Origin: an uncultured Oscillospiraceae bacterium | GTDB lineage: Bacteria > Bacillota > Clostridia > Oscillospirales > Acutalibacteraceae | DNA length: 64,000 bases | Direction of reading: 5' to 3' | Assembly (NCBI GenBank): GCA_958366985.1 | Contig: CATXDC010000002.1 | Location: 1 to 64,000 of the forward strand | Shown: positions 34,943 to 44,217 of the stretch, in pieces | Numbering within the stretch: position 1 is the first letter of the stretch | Layout: each line of letters begins with the position of its first letter | The notes under the pieces: model-generated | The model's database searches: none | What the model was told of the DNA's origin: nothing | Seen by the model: the letters and a program-made list of their open reading frames with translations, nothing else | Translations under genes and position numbers: made by a program

Positions 34943-35500
34943 ATGAGTAATATTGAAGAACGTTTAGATAAAGTCAGAGAGCTGATACAGGAACCTGAAT
35001 TTTTAGAAGGTAAGGGACTCAGCAATGAAGTGAATATTCGCATTTTTTGTTACAACCCGGAAGATGAAATGGCAGTCCGCCATTTTATCGAGCAACTGGA
35101 AACCGACCACTCTCTGTCCTGTCGCCTGAGAATTTGTAATCTGTATCAGACATTCCTTTCTATCTGTGAAGATATGGGGATTACAGATGCGATTCCGGAT
35201 ATGGAAGCGGAGGACGGAAGTATCTTCCTTTTAGAACAGCTCCATTCTGCTATTGGCGAAGGTGAGTTTATAGAGAAAATCCAGTTTGAGCCGCATGAGT
35301 GCGGTGATGTGCTGATGCTTACCGGTGTGGGTGAAGTTTTCCCGTTTATGAGAATCCATTCCTTGCTGGAAGCACTGCAACCTCATTTTTCGGATGTACC
35401 AATTTTGGTGATGTATCCGGGTGAGTTTGACGGACGTCATGTGAAATTGTTTAACCGATTGCAGCCCAATGATTATTACAGGGCGTTCAATGTTGTATAA
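34943..35500 (+). CDS. brxB: BREX protein BrxB (DUF1788)
   Basis: 185 residues, with EVNIRIFCYNPEDEMAVRHFIEQL near the N-terminus and LTGVGEVFPFMRIHSLLEALQPHFSDVPILVMYPGEFDG near the C-terminus, the DUF1788 pattern. BrxB is one of the core type I BREX proteins and is needed for both methylation and restriction in studied systems; its biochemical role is not known. Gap to brxC 12 bases. Confidence 0.9.
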   Translation: MSNIEERLDKVRELIQEPEFLEGKGLSNEVNIRIFCYNPEDEMAVRHFIEQLETDHSLSCRLRICNLYQTFLSICEDMGITDAIPDMEAEDGSIFLLEQLHSAIGEGEFIEKIQFEPHECGDVLMLTGVGEVFPFMRIHSLLEALQPHFSDVPILVMYPGEFDGRHVKLFNRLQPNDYYRAFNVV

Positions 35501-35512
35501 GGGGGTGCGATT

Positions 35513-38500
35513 GTGATTATTCGTGATATGTTTGCCGATGACATCAACCGTAAAATCAACGGCGTTATCAAAGTCGATCAGGCTGCGGACGATGTGATTG
35601 AGCAGGAATTAAATGAGTATGTTATTACAAAGGAATTGAAGAAGCACTTCATTACCTTTTTTAATTATTATAGTGATGCTCTGGATGAGCCGACCGCTGA
35701 TACCGGCGTGTGGATTTCCGGATTCTTTGGAAGCGGTAAATCCCACTTCTTGAAAATGCTGTCCTATCTACTGGAGAATAAAGAGGTCAAAGGGATTCAT
35801 AGTGTTGAGCGGTTCCGCAAGAAATTTGAGGATGACCCTGCAACCTATATGCTGATTGACCGCTCTACAAAAGTGCAGACAGAGACGATTCTGTTCAATA
35901 TTGATATTGAGGGTTCTATCAACAAGGACAAAACCGCCGTCCTGCGTGTGTTTGCTAAGACCTTCTATAATCACCTGGGCTTTTTTGGCGAAAACCTGAA
36001 GGTTGCAAAACTGGAACAGTATATTGACCAACAGGGAAAGACCGATGAGTTCCGCCGTGTCTTTGAAGAAAAGAAAGGAATGCCCTGGGTAGATTCCCGC
36101 AAAGCATTTGCCTTTAACGGTAAATATATCATTCCTACTCTGGTAGAAGTCCTGGATATGAGCGAGGAAGATGCCAAGGCTTGGTTCAATGATAAATCCG
36201 CTACCGAGTTTTCCATTGCCCAGCTTGTAGAGGATATTAAAGATTATCTGAACACCAAGCCGGACAACTTCCGCCTGCTATTCATGGTGGACGAAGTGGG
36301 TCAGTATGTTGGAACGGATACCGATATGCTTTTGAATCTTCAGTCCCTCGTTGAGAAAATCGGCAGTGAGTGTGGTGGAAAGGTGTGGGTTGTCTGCACC
36401 GGACAGGAAGCCATTGACGAGATTATCAAAGTCCGTGCTGATGAGTTCTCCCGAATTCAGGCTCGATTCAAAACTCGTTTGAGCCTTTCTTCCTCCTCTG
36501 TGGATGAAGTTATTCAGAAGCGTATTTTGAAAAAGAATAATGAAGCTGAGTCCAAACTGGAAGCAGTTTATGAGAAGAACGATTCCGTTCTCCGTAATCT
36601 GTTCAGTTTCACAGATTCCATTTTGGATATTAAAGGTTATTCCGGTTCCAGAGAATTTGCCGTGAATTTCCCGTTTGTGCCTTATCAATTCATCATCATG
36701 CAGAAGGTTTTTGCAGAAATCCGCAAGCATGGCAATTCCGGCAAGCATCTGTCCGGCGGTGAGCGTTCCATGCTTTCCGGCTTCCAGGAAGCAACCCAGA
36801 AAATTCAGGATAAAGACGAGTATGCCCTCGTTCCGTTCTTCCGTTTTTATGATACCGTACATACTTTCCTGGATAGCTCCATCCGCCGTGTAATTGAACG
36901 CTGCCAAAAGGCTGCTGATAATGGTGATGGCATCGAAGCACAGGATGTGGATGTGCTGAAACTGCTGTATCTGATTCGTTACATTGACGACATTCCTGCC
37001 AATCTGGACAATATTGTAATTTTGATGGCGGATGATATTCGCATGGACAAGATCACCATGCGTGAGACTGTCCGTGAATGTCTGAACCGGCTGATGAGCC
37101 AGAACTATATTGGAAGAACCGGAGAAGTTTACAACTTTCTGACCGATGAAGAACAGGATATTCAGAGAGAAATCAAAAACACTCCGGTTGATACCGCTTC
37201 TATCGTTGACCGGATTGGGCAGATGGTTTTCGGAGATATTTTTACTACCAAGAAATATCGCTACGGCAAATATGACTTCTCCTTCGATCAGATGGTGGAT
37301 GGTATTACCGTGGGCAACATCACTGGCGGGATGCGCCTGCGCTTCTTGACAGTTGCGACGGACAATGCGGAAAAATCCGAATTGCGACTGATGACGGATT
37401 CAAAGGGCAAGGAGGCCATCGTTGTGCTGTCGGATACCCCTTACTATGAGTCTTTGGAAAGTGCCATGAAGATTCGTAAGTATGTCAAACAGCGTAATGT
37501 CAACCAGCTTCCGAAATCTGTTCAGGATATTATCCGTGACCAGCAGGAAGAAGCTACCAAGTATGAGCAGACTGCGATGGAAGATTTGGTAAAAGCCATT
37601 GAATCCGCACAGTTCTATGTGGACGGTGAACATATCGAACTCAAAGGCGGAAATGCCAAGGGTAAGATTGAGCAGGCTCTGGAATATCTGGTGTCCCATG
37701 TGTACAGTGAACTTTCTCTGATTGAGAAAAACGCTGATACTGATGCAGATGTTATTGAAATTCTGACCGGTGCTGAAAATATCATGCCTGGTATGGAGCC
37801 GAACCGAGGTGCAGCTGCCAAGATCGAAGAATATCTGGAAATGCAGGCAATGAAAAATCTGCCGACCTCTATGGCGGACATTCAGAGCCGTTATAGTGCG
37901 ATTCCTTACGGTTGGAAAGAAATTGACATTGCCGCTGTGGTTGCCCGTCTGATTTATGACCAGAAAGTTACCATCAAATATGCAGGTTCCACCATTCAGC
38001 CGGATAACCCGAAATTGCCGGATATGCTCCGCAAAAAAAGCGAGATTGGCAAGACCAGCATCAGCAAGCGCCAGATGATTACCGCCACAAAGATGAGGGC
38101 TGTCAAGGAGCTGCTGCGTGAATACTTCGATGTCATGGATGTGCCGGATGATGAAGATGGCCTGGTGGCATTTGTTGTTCAGAAGTTCACCGAACTGAAA
38201 GACCACTACGTCGAATTGACAGGCAGATATGAAGGTCATAAATATCCGGATCAGAGCCTTGTAGCTGCTTCCATTGAGCAGATGGACAAAGTCCTCTCCC
38301 AGCGGAAAGATAATATTGCCCTTATTGATGCGATTCTGAAAGAGGAAGATAATCTCTTTGATAACAAAGAAAAAATGCAGCGTGTCGAGGGCTTCTTCAA
38401 AAATCAGGTGCAGGTATTTGATGCCGCCGTTAAGATGGAGGACGACCTGAGAAACGATCTGCATTATCTCAGCAAGGAAACAGAAGCCAACGATGCTCTG

Positions 38501-39049
38501 AACCAGATTCGCTTGATTACCGTGGTCGAGAATGACCCGAAAAACATCTATCGCAGAATTCCGGAACTCAATGGGCTTATGGAGAAAGTTCGGGAAGGAC
38601 ATGGCAGATTGCTGGATTCCAAACGTGCTGAGCTGCTGGAAATCGTCCGCCAGTGTATGGCAGAGGTTCATACCCTTTCCGATGGCAATATGGACTGTGC
38701 TGAACTGGTAAGAAAAGCTGATACATACTTCGACCAGCAGAAAAAGAAAATCAGCGAGCTTCAGAGCCTTGCCCTGTTAGACGGTCTGGTTCCGCAGATT
38801 TGGTCTTACAAGGACGACATCTGTGACCGCATCGAGACTGCAAAGCAGCCGCCGAAGCCGGTCGAGAAAAAACAGCCGGATACTCCGGCAAAGCCTGTTC
38901 CGAATAAAGTGATTAAGAATGTGTACCGTCAGCTGGCGTTCCCTGCAAAGACTTTGGAAAGCCAGGAAGATATTGACGCTTATGTGGAGCGCATGAGAAG
39001 CTACCTGACTGCGATGATGAAGGATTGCGATGGAATCACGCTGAAATAA
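35513..39049 (+). CDS. brxC: BREX protein BrxC, large P-loop ATPase
   Basis: 1178 residues with GTG start after GGGGG. Walker A GFFGSGKSHF (70-79), Walker B LLFMVDEVGQYV (about 254-265), and the opening MIIRDMFADDINRKINGVIKVDQ that is characteristic of BrxC/PglY. The C-terminal half is helical. BrxC is the ATPase of the BREX complex and is normally about 1200 residues, as here. The gene is intact, followed after 11 bases by an unrelated small gene rather than by pglX. Confidence 0.93.
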   Translation: MIIRDMFADDINRKINGVIKVDQAADDVIEQELNEYVITKELKKHFITFFNYYSDALDEPTADTGVWISGFFGSGKSHFLKMLSYLLENKEVKGIHSVERFRKKFEDDPATYMLIDRSTKVQTETILFNIDIEGSINKDKTAVLRVFAKTFYNHLGFFGENLKVAKLEQYIDQQGKTDEFRRVFEEKKGMPWVDSRKAFAFNGKYIIPTLVEVLDMSEEDAKAWFNDKSATEFSIAQLVEDIKDYLNTKPDNFRLLFMVDEVGQYVGTDTDMLLNLQSLVEKIGSECGGKVWVVCTGQEAIDEIIKVRADEFSRIQARFKTRLSLSSSSVDEVIQKRILKKNNEAESKLEAVYEKNDSVLRNLFSFTDSILDIKGYSGSREFAVNFPFVPYQFIIMQKVFAEIRKHGNSGKHLSGGERSMLSGFQEATQKIQDKDEYALVPFFRFYDTVHTFLDSSIRRVIERCQKAADNGDGIEAQDVDVLKLLYLIRYIDDIPANLDNIVILMADDIRMDKITMRETVRECLNRLMSQNYIGRTGEVYNFLTDEEQDIQREIKNTPVDTASIVDRIGQMVFGDIFTTKKYRYGKYDFSFDQMVDGITVGNITGGMRLRFLTVATDNAEKSELRLMTDSKGKEAIVVLSDTPYYESLESAMKIRKYVKQRNVNQLPKSVQDIIRDQQEEATKYEQTAMEDLVKAIESAQFYVDGEHIELKGGNAKGKIEQALEYLVSHVYSELSLIEKNADTDADVIEILTGAENIMPGMEPNRGAAAKIEEYLEMQAMKNLPTSMADIQSRYSAIPYGWKEIDIAAVVARLIYDQKVTIKYAGSTIQPDNPKLPDMLRKKSEIGKTSISKRQMITATKMRAVKELLREYFDVMDVPDDEDGLVAFVVQKFTELKDHYVELTGRYEGHKYPDQSLVAASIEQMDKVLSQRKDNIALIDAILKEEDNLFDNKEKMQRVEGFFKNQVQVFDAAVKMEDDLRNDLHYLSKETEANDALNQIRLITVVENDPKNIYRRIPELNGLMEKVREGHGRLLDSKRAELLEIVRQCMAEVHTLSDGNMDCAELVRKADTYFDQQKKKISELQSLALLDGLVPQIWSYKDDICDRIETAKQPPKPVEKKQPDTPAKPVPNKVIKNVYRQLAFPAKTLESQEDIDAYVERMRSYLTAMMKDCDGITLK

Positions 39050-39060
39050 GGAGAAGTATA

Positions 39061-39750
39061 ATGGAAGATATTGTGAAAGAATTAGTGGAATTAAATCAAA
39101 GAGATTTATTGGACATTATATCCGTTTTACTTCCCATCATTCTATCTATTGTAATAATTGTGCAAAATAAAATCTATGAACATAGAAATATAGAACTGCA
39201 GAAAAGGATACATAACAGAGAATGGTCACAACAATATCATGATGATATTTTGCTTGTATATAACACATATTATGAGTTTTGTGACGTCGTATTTACTTCT
39301 GGTTTTAGTTATAATGTGGAGAATGGAAATGTTAATTCTGCCGCAGCATGGGTAAATCAATTACAGATATTAAAGGGGAATATTTTGCGTAGAAAGGATT
39401 TAGCAAGACTCCTATTTCAAAAGAAAAATTCTGAAATGTTCAATGTAATCGATACGTGCTTTAGCGATGAAATCGATATTATAGATAAGTATATTTCTTA
39501 CATTTCCTTTGGAAAACTTTTGGAAGTATCGGAAAATGCATGGAATAGGGTTACTCAAAATCCATTAATAAAATATAATTATTCTGTTCTCCAACAAGAC
39601 CGAAGAATGTACGATGATTTTTTAAAACTATGTCAAAGTGACGAGTTGCAAGAAATAAAAAAATTATTGGACAAGGATATAAAATCACACGATTATGATA
39701 AGTATGATATATACTTTGAAGAATACTTTTCCGTTGATAAATTGGCTTAA
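39061..39750 (+). CDS. Membrane-anchored protein of unknown function inserted in the BREX operon
   Basis: 229 residues from the ATG at 39061 behind AAGGAG. One hydrophobic helix at about 17-36 (DIISVLLPIILSIVIIVQNK), then a charged helical body (HRNIELQKRIHNREWSQQYHDD) with no catalytic motif. Composition is AT-rich with rare-type codons (ata, aga, tta), unlike brxC and pglX on either side. Spaced 11 and 14 bases from its neighbours, so it is an integral part of the transcript. I do not recognise the family. It could be a BREX accessory or an independent membrane effector. Confidence 0.75.
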   Translation: MEDIVKELVELNQRDLLDIISVLLPIILSIVIIVQNKIYEHRNIELQKRIHNREWSQQYHDDILLVYNTYYEFCDVVFTSGFSYNVENGNVNSAAAWVNQLQILKGNILRRKDLARLLFQKKNSEMFNVIDTCFSDEIDIIDKYISYISFGKLLEVSENAWNRVTQNPLIKYNYSVLQQDRRMYDDFLKLCQSDELQEIKKLLDKDIKSHDYDKYDIYFEEYFSVDKLA

Positions 39751-39764
39751 TAAGGGATGAAACA

Positions 39765-42700
39765 ATGGACAAAAATGCGATAAAAAAGTTCGCTGTCTGG
39801 GCACGTCGGGAACTGATTGAGCGTGTATCCCAGAAGGCGATGCAATATGGAATTGAAAAGGATAACGTCGTTGATGCTGCAGCTGACAGCGTGGGCGGAA
39901 AAGTCCTGACTGATACACAGAAGAATCAGCGCAGAGCATTGATTTCTCAGATCAATGCCAAGGACTATGAGGAAGTGATGGAGGAGGTTGCCTACACCTG
40001 GTTCAACCGCCTGATTGCTCTGCGTTTTATGGAGGTCAATGGCTACCTCCCTACCCGTGTGCGTGTGTTCACAGACGAGGAAAACAACTTCAAACCGCAG
40101 ATTATTGACGAAGCCTTGCATCTGGATTTAGACGGCTTGAACATGGAGAAAGTCTATGAGTTCAAGAACGCCAACCAGACAGAAGAACTCTACAAATATC
40201 TGCTGATTACCCAGTGCAATGCCCTGAATAGCGTTCTGCCGGGAATGTTCCAGCGTATTTCCGACTACACCGAGCTGCTTCTTCCGGACAACCTGCTTCG
40301 TGAAGGCAGCGTTATCGAGCAGATGATTTCCACCATCCCAGAGGAAGATTGGCAGGATGCGGTGCAGATTATTGGCTGGTTATATCAGTATTACAATGCA
40401 GAGAAAAAAGACGAGGTCTTTGCCGCCCTCAAGAAGAACGTGAAAATTACCAAGGAGAACATTCCAGCGGCAACCCAGCTGTTTACTCCGGACTGGATTG
40501 TTCGCTATATGGTGGAGAATTCTCTCGGTCGCCTGTGGGTGGAGGGACACCCGAATGACGAACTGAAATCCGGGTGGAAGTATTATCTGGAAGAAGCAGA
40601 GCAGGAGCCGGAAGTGCAGGCACAGCTTGCAGAAATCCGCAAAGAATATGCCGCTATGACTCCGGAGCAGATCAAGTGCATTGACCCTTGTTGCGGTTCC
40701 GGTCATATCCTCGCCTATCTGTTTGATGTGCTGGTGCAGATTTATGAGAGCTACGGCTACACCACCCGTGAAGCGGTGGAAAGCATCGTGAAGAATAATC
40801 TCTATGGTCTGGACATTGACGACCGTGCGGCGCAACTCGCCTATTTTGCTGTGATGATGAAAGCTCGTCAGTATGACCGCCGCTTCTTCAGCCGCCAGAT
40901 TCAGCCCAATGTCTATGCCATTCAGGAAAGCAACAACGTTGACCGCTATGCACTGGAATACTTTTGTAACGGCGATGCCAAGCTGAAAGCGGCGATGGAC
41001 AGCATTATCAAGGAAACGCACGATGCCAAGGAGTACGGTTCTATCCTGAATATTACTCCTGTGGATTTTGCTGCTCTTTATGCTCGTTTTGACGAGGTTC
41101 TGGACGACATCAGCATGAGCAAAGAGAGCGTGTTGAACAGCCTGTTGCCACTGGTGCAGGTTGCGGAAGCTCTGGCACAGAAGTATGATGTTGTTGTGAC
41201 TAATCCGCCGTATATGGGCAGTTCAGGTATGGGTGCAAATCTCTCAAATTACGTGAAGAAGAACTATCCCGACAGTAAGAGTGATTTGTTTGCTGTGTTT
41301 ATCGAAACCTGTGGTCAGATGGCAAAGAAAAACGGTTATCAGGCAATGATTACCCAGCACGCTTGGATGTTTCTTTCCAGCTTTGAAAAGTTACGCATCA
41401 AACTGCTGCAAAAGGATACTATCAACATGGCGCACCTTGGAGCAAGAGCTTTTGAGGAAATTGGCGGCGAGGTGGTACAGACTACCAGCTTTGTCATGCG
41501 AAAAAGCCATCTTGCAGACTATAAAGGAACTTACTGCCGCTTGATAGAGCCGACCACTCAGCAAGGCAAAGAGGATATGTTCCTTGCTGCTGAAAATCGT
41601 TATACTGCCCAGCAGTCCAATTTTTCCAAAATTCCGGGAAGTCCGGTGGCGTATTGGGTAAGCAAGAAAATATTTGACTCATTTACTACTGGTTGCCCTA
41701 TAGGAAAAATGGCAGACGGAAAAGTAGGACTTCAAACGGGAAACAATGAAATTTATTTACGTCTATGGTTTGAATTGATTTTTAATGAAATTTCGTTTGA
41801 TTCCAATCCTACCGCAAAATGGTTTCCATACAATAAGGGTGGTGGTTTTCGTCGTTGGTACGGAAACAAGGAGTATGTATTAGACTATGAGAACGATGGA
41901 CGAAGGGTAAAAGCACAAAAAGGATCCTTTCCTCGAAATACGCAATACTATTTCCGACAATGTATAACATGGTCTGATGTTGCAACTGGTTTATTAAGCT
42001 TAAGAGCAGTAGACGATGGATATGCATTTGACACTTGTGCTCCGTGCCTATTTTCCAACAATAATTTGACAGAACTACTGGGCTTCCTTAACACAAAAGT
42101 AGCTCAAATTTTTATGGACTTAATGTCACCAACTATGCATTATACCTGCGGCTCAATGATAAATATTCCATATCTTAAAGATTCTCGAGATATTAGTGGT
42201 ATCGTTGAGGACTGTATTACTCAAACAAAAGGTGATTGGGATTCCTTTGAAACTTCCTGGGACTTTACAAAGCACCCCCTCATCCGCCATGTTTCCACTG
42301 TCGCTGAAGCCTTTGCCCAGTGGGAAGCCGAGTGTGATGGCCGCTTTACTCAGCTGAAAGCCAATGAAGAAGAACTCAACCGTATTTTTATTGACATCTA
42401 CGGCTTGCAGAATGAACTGACCCCGGAAGTTGAGGATAAGGATGTGACCGTCCGCAAGGCTGACTTGCAGCGTGACATCAAGAGCCTGATTTCCTATGCG
42501 GTGGGCTGTATGTTCGGCAGATATTCACCTCTCAAAGATGGCTTGCTCTATGCCGGAGGGAATTGGGATTATACTGCAATCCAGCAGGAATTGATGGATG
42601 CTATCGGAAAGAATGAGTTTTCCAGCGGTGAGATGGTATGGGATGCCAACTTTATTGACAGGGACAATATTATCCCGATTTGTGACGATGAATACTTCGA

Positions 42701-43235
42701 TGATGATATTGTCGGACGCTTCGTGAAGTTTATCGAGGCGGTTTACGGTAGGGATACGTTGGAAGAAAACTTGAAGTTTATTGCTGATGCTCTGGGTGGC
42801 AAAGGACAGCCGAGAGAGGTTATCCGAAACTATTTCCTGAATGACTTCTACGCCGACCACTGCAAGATTTACCAGAAACGTCCGATTTACTGGCTGTTTG
42901 ACAGCGGCAAGAAGAACGGCTTCAAAGCCATCATCTATATGCACCGCTATCAGCCGGATACCATCGCCCGCATCCGCACCGATTATGTGCATGAGCAGCA
43001 GGCTCGTTACCGCACTGTCATTGCCGATATGGAAAACCGCATTGCCAATGTGTCTACCAGCGAGCGTGTGAAGCTGAATAAAGCCTTGACGAAGCTAAAA
43101 GATCAGGATACCGAGCTGAGAAGCTATGAAGAAAAAATTCACCATCTGGCAGACCAGATGATTACCATTGACCTGGATGATGGCGTCAAGGTCAACTATG
43201 CAAAATTCCAGGATGTACTGGCGAAAATTAAGTGA
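39765..43235 (+). CDS. pglX: BREX adenine-specific DNA methyltransferase PglX
   Basis: 1156 residues. SAM motif I DPCCGSGHILAYLFD at about 306-320, catalytic motif IV NPPYMGS at about 480-486, and the usual long C-terminal part. PglX methylates an adenine in a non-palindromic 5-7 bp site, marking host DNA so BREX attacks only foreign DNA. Residues about 631-830 (41659-42255) are much more AT-rich, with different codon use, and match the expected position of the target-recognition domain. The gene is intact, with no partial pglX copy or recombinase next to it. Confidence 0.93.
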   Translation: MDKNAIKKFAVWARRELIERVSQKAMQYGIEKDNVVDAAADSVGGKVLTDTQKNQRRALISQINAKDYEEVMEEVAYTWFNRLIALRFMEVNGYLPTRVRVFTDEENNFKPQIIDEALHLDLDGLNMEKVYEFKNANQTEELYKYLLITQCNALNSVLPGMFQRISDYTELLLPDNLLREGSVIEQMISTIPEEDWQDAVQIIGWLYQYYNAEKKDEVFAALKKNVKITKENIPAATQLFTPDWIVRYMVENSLGRLWVEGHPNDELKSGWKYYLEEAEQEPEVQAQLAEIRKEYAAMTPEQIKCIDPCCGSGHILAYLFDVLVQIYESYGYTTREAVESIVKNNLYGLDIDDRAAQLAYFAVMMKARQYDRRFFSRQIQPNVYAIQESNNVDRYALEYFCNGDAKLKAAMDSIIKETHDAKEYGSILNITPVDFAALYARFDEVLDDISMSKESVLNSLLPLVQVAEALAQKYDVVVTNPPYMGSSGMGANLSNYVKKNYPDSKSDLFAVFIETCGQMAKKNGYQAMITQHAWMFLSSFEKLRIKLLQKDTINMAHLGARAFEEIGGEVVQTTSFVMRKSHLADYKGTYCRLIEPTTQQGKEDMFLAAENRYTAQQSNFSKIPGSPVAYWVSKKIFDSFTTGCPIGKMADGKVGLQTGNNEIYLRLWFELIFNEISFDSNPTAKWFPYNKGGGFRRWYGNKEYVLDYENDGRRVKAQKGSFPRNTQYYFRQCITWSDVATGLLSLRAVDDGYAFDTCAPCLFSNNNLTELLGFLNTKVAQIFMDLMSPTMHYTCGSMINIPYLKDSRDISGIVEDCITQTKGDWDSFETSWDFTKHPLIRHVSTVAEAFAQWEAECDGRFTQLKANEEELNRIFIDIYGLQNELTPEVEDKDVTVRKADLQRDIKSLISYAVGCMFGRYSPLKDGLLYAGGNWDYTAIQQELMDAIGKNEFSSGEMVWDANFIDRDNIIPICDDEYFDDDIVGRFVKFIEAVYGRDTLEENLKFIADALGGKGQPREVIRNYFLNDFYADHCKIYQKRPIYWLFDSGKKNGFKAIIYMHRYQPDTIARIRTDYVHEQQARYRTVIADMENRIANVSTSERVKLNKALTKLKDQDTELRSYEEKIHHLADQMITIDLDDGVKVNYAKFQDVLAKIK

Positions 43236-43248
43236 GGTGATTTGTTAA

Positions 43249-44205
43249 ATGAAGATGATGTCAAATGTGTTCGATCAAGATAAAGAGCCTTACGATAGGG
43301 ATCCCAGTAAAAACACATTTTCAAATTTTTTGCTAAGTTCTGACTTATATGAATCATACGAGGTTTCAAAAGATAACATACAAGATTTGATTGACGTTCT
43401 TAATGGCGATGTTCGCATTAGTATTTACTGTAAGGATTGTGGTGAGTCCAGAGTTTTTTCAATGAAACAAATAATTGTTCCCTTTGAAAATTCACAGGGA
43501 GATATGTGTATGGAAAGTCTGGGAGAGGAATTATTAAAGCAACAAATCACACAAAAATTGTGTGCTACCTCCTTACCAGGTGAAAAAAGTCCTGAGAAAG
43601 AATGGTATTGGACTGATTGTAAAACGAAGGAGTTTACTCGTGTAATGATTTTTCAATTTCAGTGTACTATGAACGATCAACATTATACAGATTATATAGT
43701 TAGAGCAGATGGAAATAAGCTGTTAAAGATTGGTCAATTCCCATCTGTTGCTGACCTGACATTTCCTGAATTAGACGAATATAAAAAGGTATTGCCATCA
43801 ACAGATAGAAAAGAGTTTGGTAGAGCACTGGGATTATATGCACATGGAATTGGAGCAGGATCTTATGTGTACCTCAGAAGAATTTTTGAACGGTTGTTAA
43901 TGAAAGCAAAGGAAATAGCGGGAAGCGCTATAAATGAAAATGAATTCAGCAAAGCGCACGTTGATGAAAAGATTACTATGCTTAGCGATTATCTGCCCAA
44001 TATGTTGACAAGTAATCCAACGATTTATGGAATTTTAAGTAAAGGTATTCATGCGCTTAGTGAAGAGGAGTGTCTTGAATATTTCCCTGTCCTTAAGGAA
44101 TGCATATATATGATTCTTGGTGAATGGGAAGAAATGAGAAAGAAAAAAGAACAAGAAACCGCTTTGACCTCAGCACTTTCTAAAATTACATCAAAAATAA
44201 AATAA
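43249..44205 (+). CDS. Unknown protein with N-terminal CxxC in the BREX operon
   Basis: 318 residues, AT-rich like the gene before pglX. Near residue 61 it has YCKDCGESRVF, a single CxxC pair, and CTMNDQHYTDYIVRADG further on, perhaps a degenerate zinc-ribbon/beta sandwich. The C-terminal half is helical (GLYAHGIGAGSYVYLRRIFERLLMKAKEIA ... ILSKGIHALSEEECLEYFPVLKECI), reminiscent of HEPN/DUF4145-type helical domains, though I see no RX4-6H motif. It lies 13 bases after pglX and 12 before pglZ, so it is co-expressed. Function unknown. Confidence 0.75.
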   Translation: MKMMSNVFDQDKEPYDRDPSKNTFSNFLLSSDLYESYEVSKDNIQDLIDVLNGDVRISIYCKDCGESRVFSMKQIIVPFENSQGDMCMESLGEELLKQQITQKLCATSLPGEKSPEKEWYWTDCKTKEFTRVMIFQFQCTMNDQHYTDYIVRADGNKLLKIGQFPSVADLTFPELDEYKKVLPSTDRKEFGRALGLYAHGIGAGSYVYLRRIFERLLMKAKEIAGSAINENEFSKAHVDEKITMLSDYLPNMLTSNPTIYGILSKGIHALSEEECLEYFPVLKECIYMILGEWEEMRKKKEQETALTSALSKITSKIK

Positions 44206-44217
44206 GGAGGTTGCAGC

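Noticed and set aside
36278..38671. Long minus-strand ORFs within brxC (209 and 423 codons)
   Set aside because: Shadows of the brxC reading frame. Composition is His/Ile/Phe-rich and without family resemblance.
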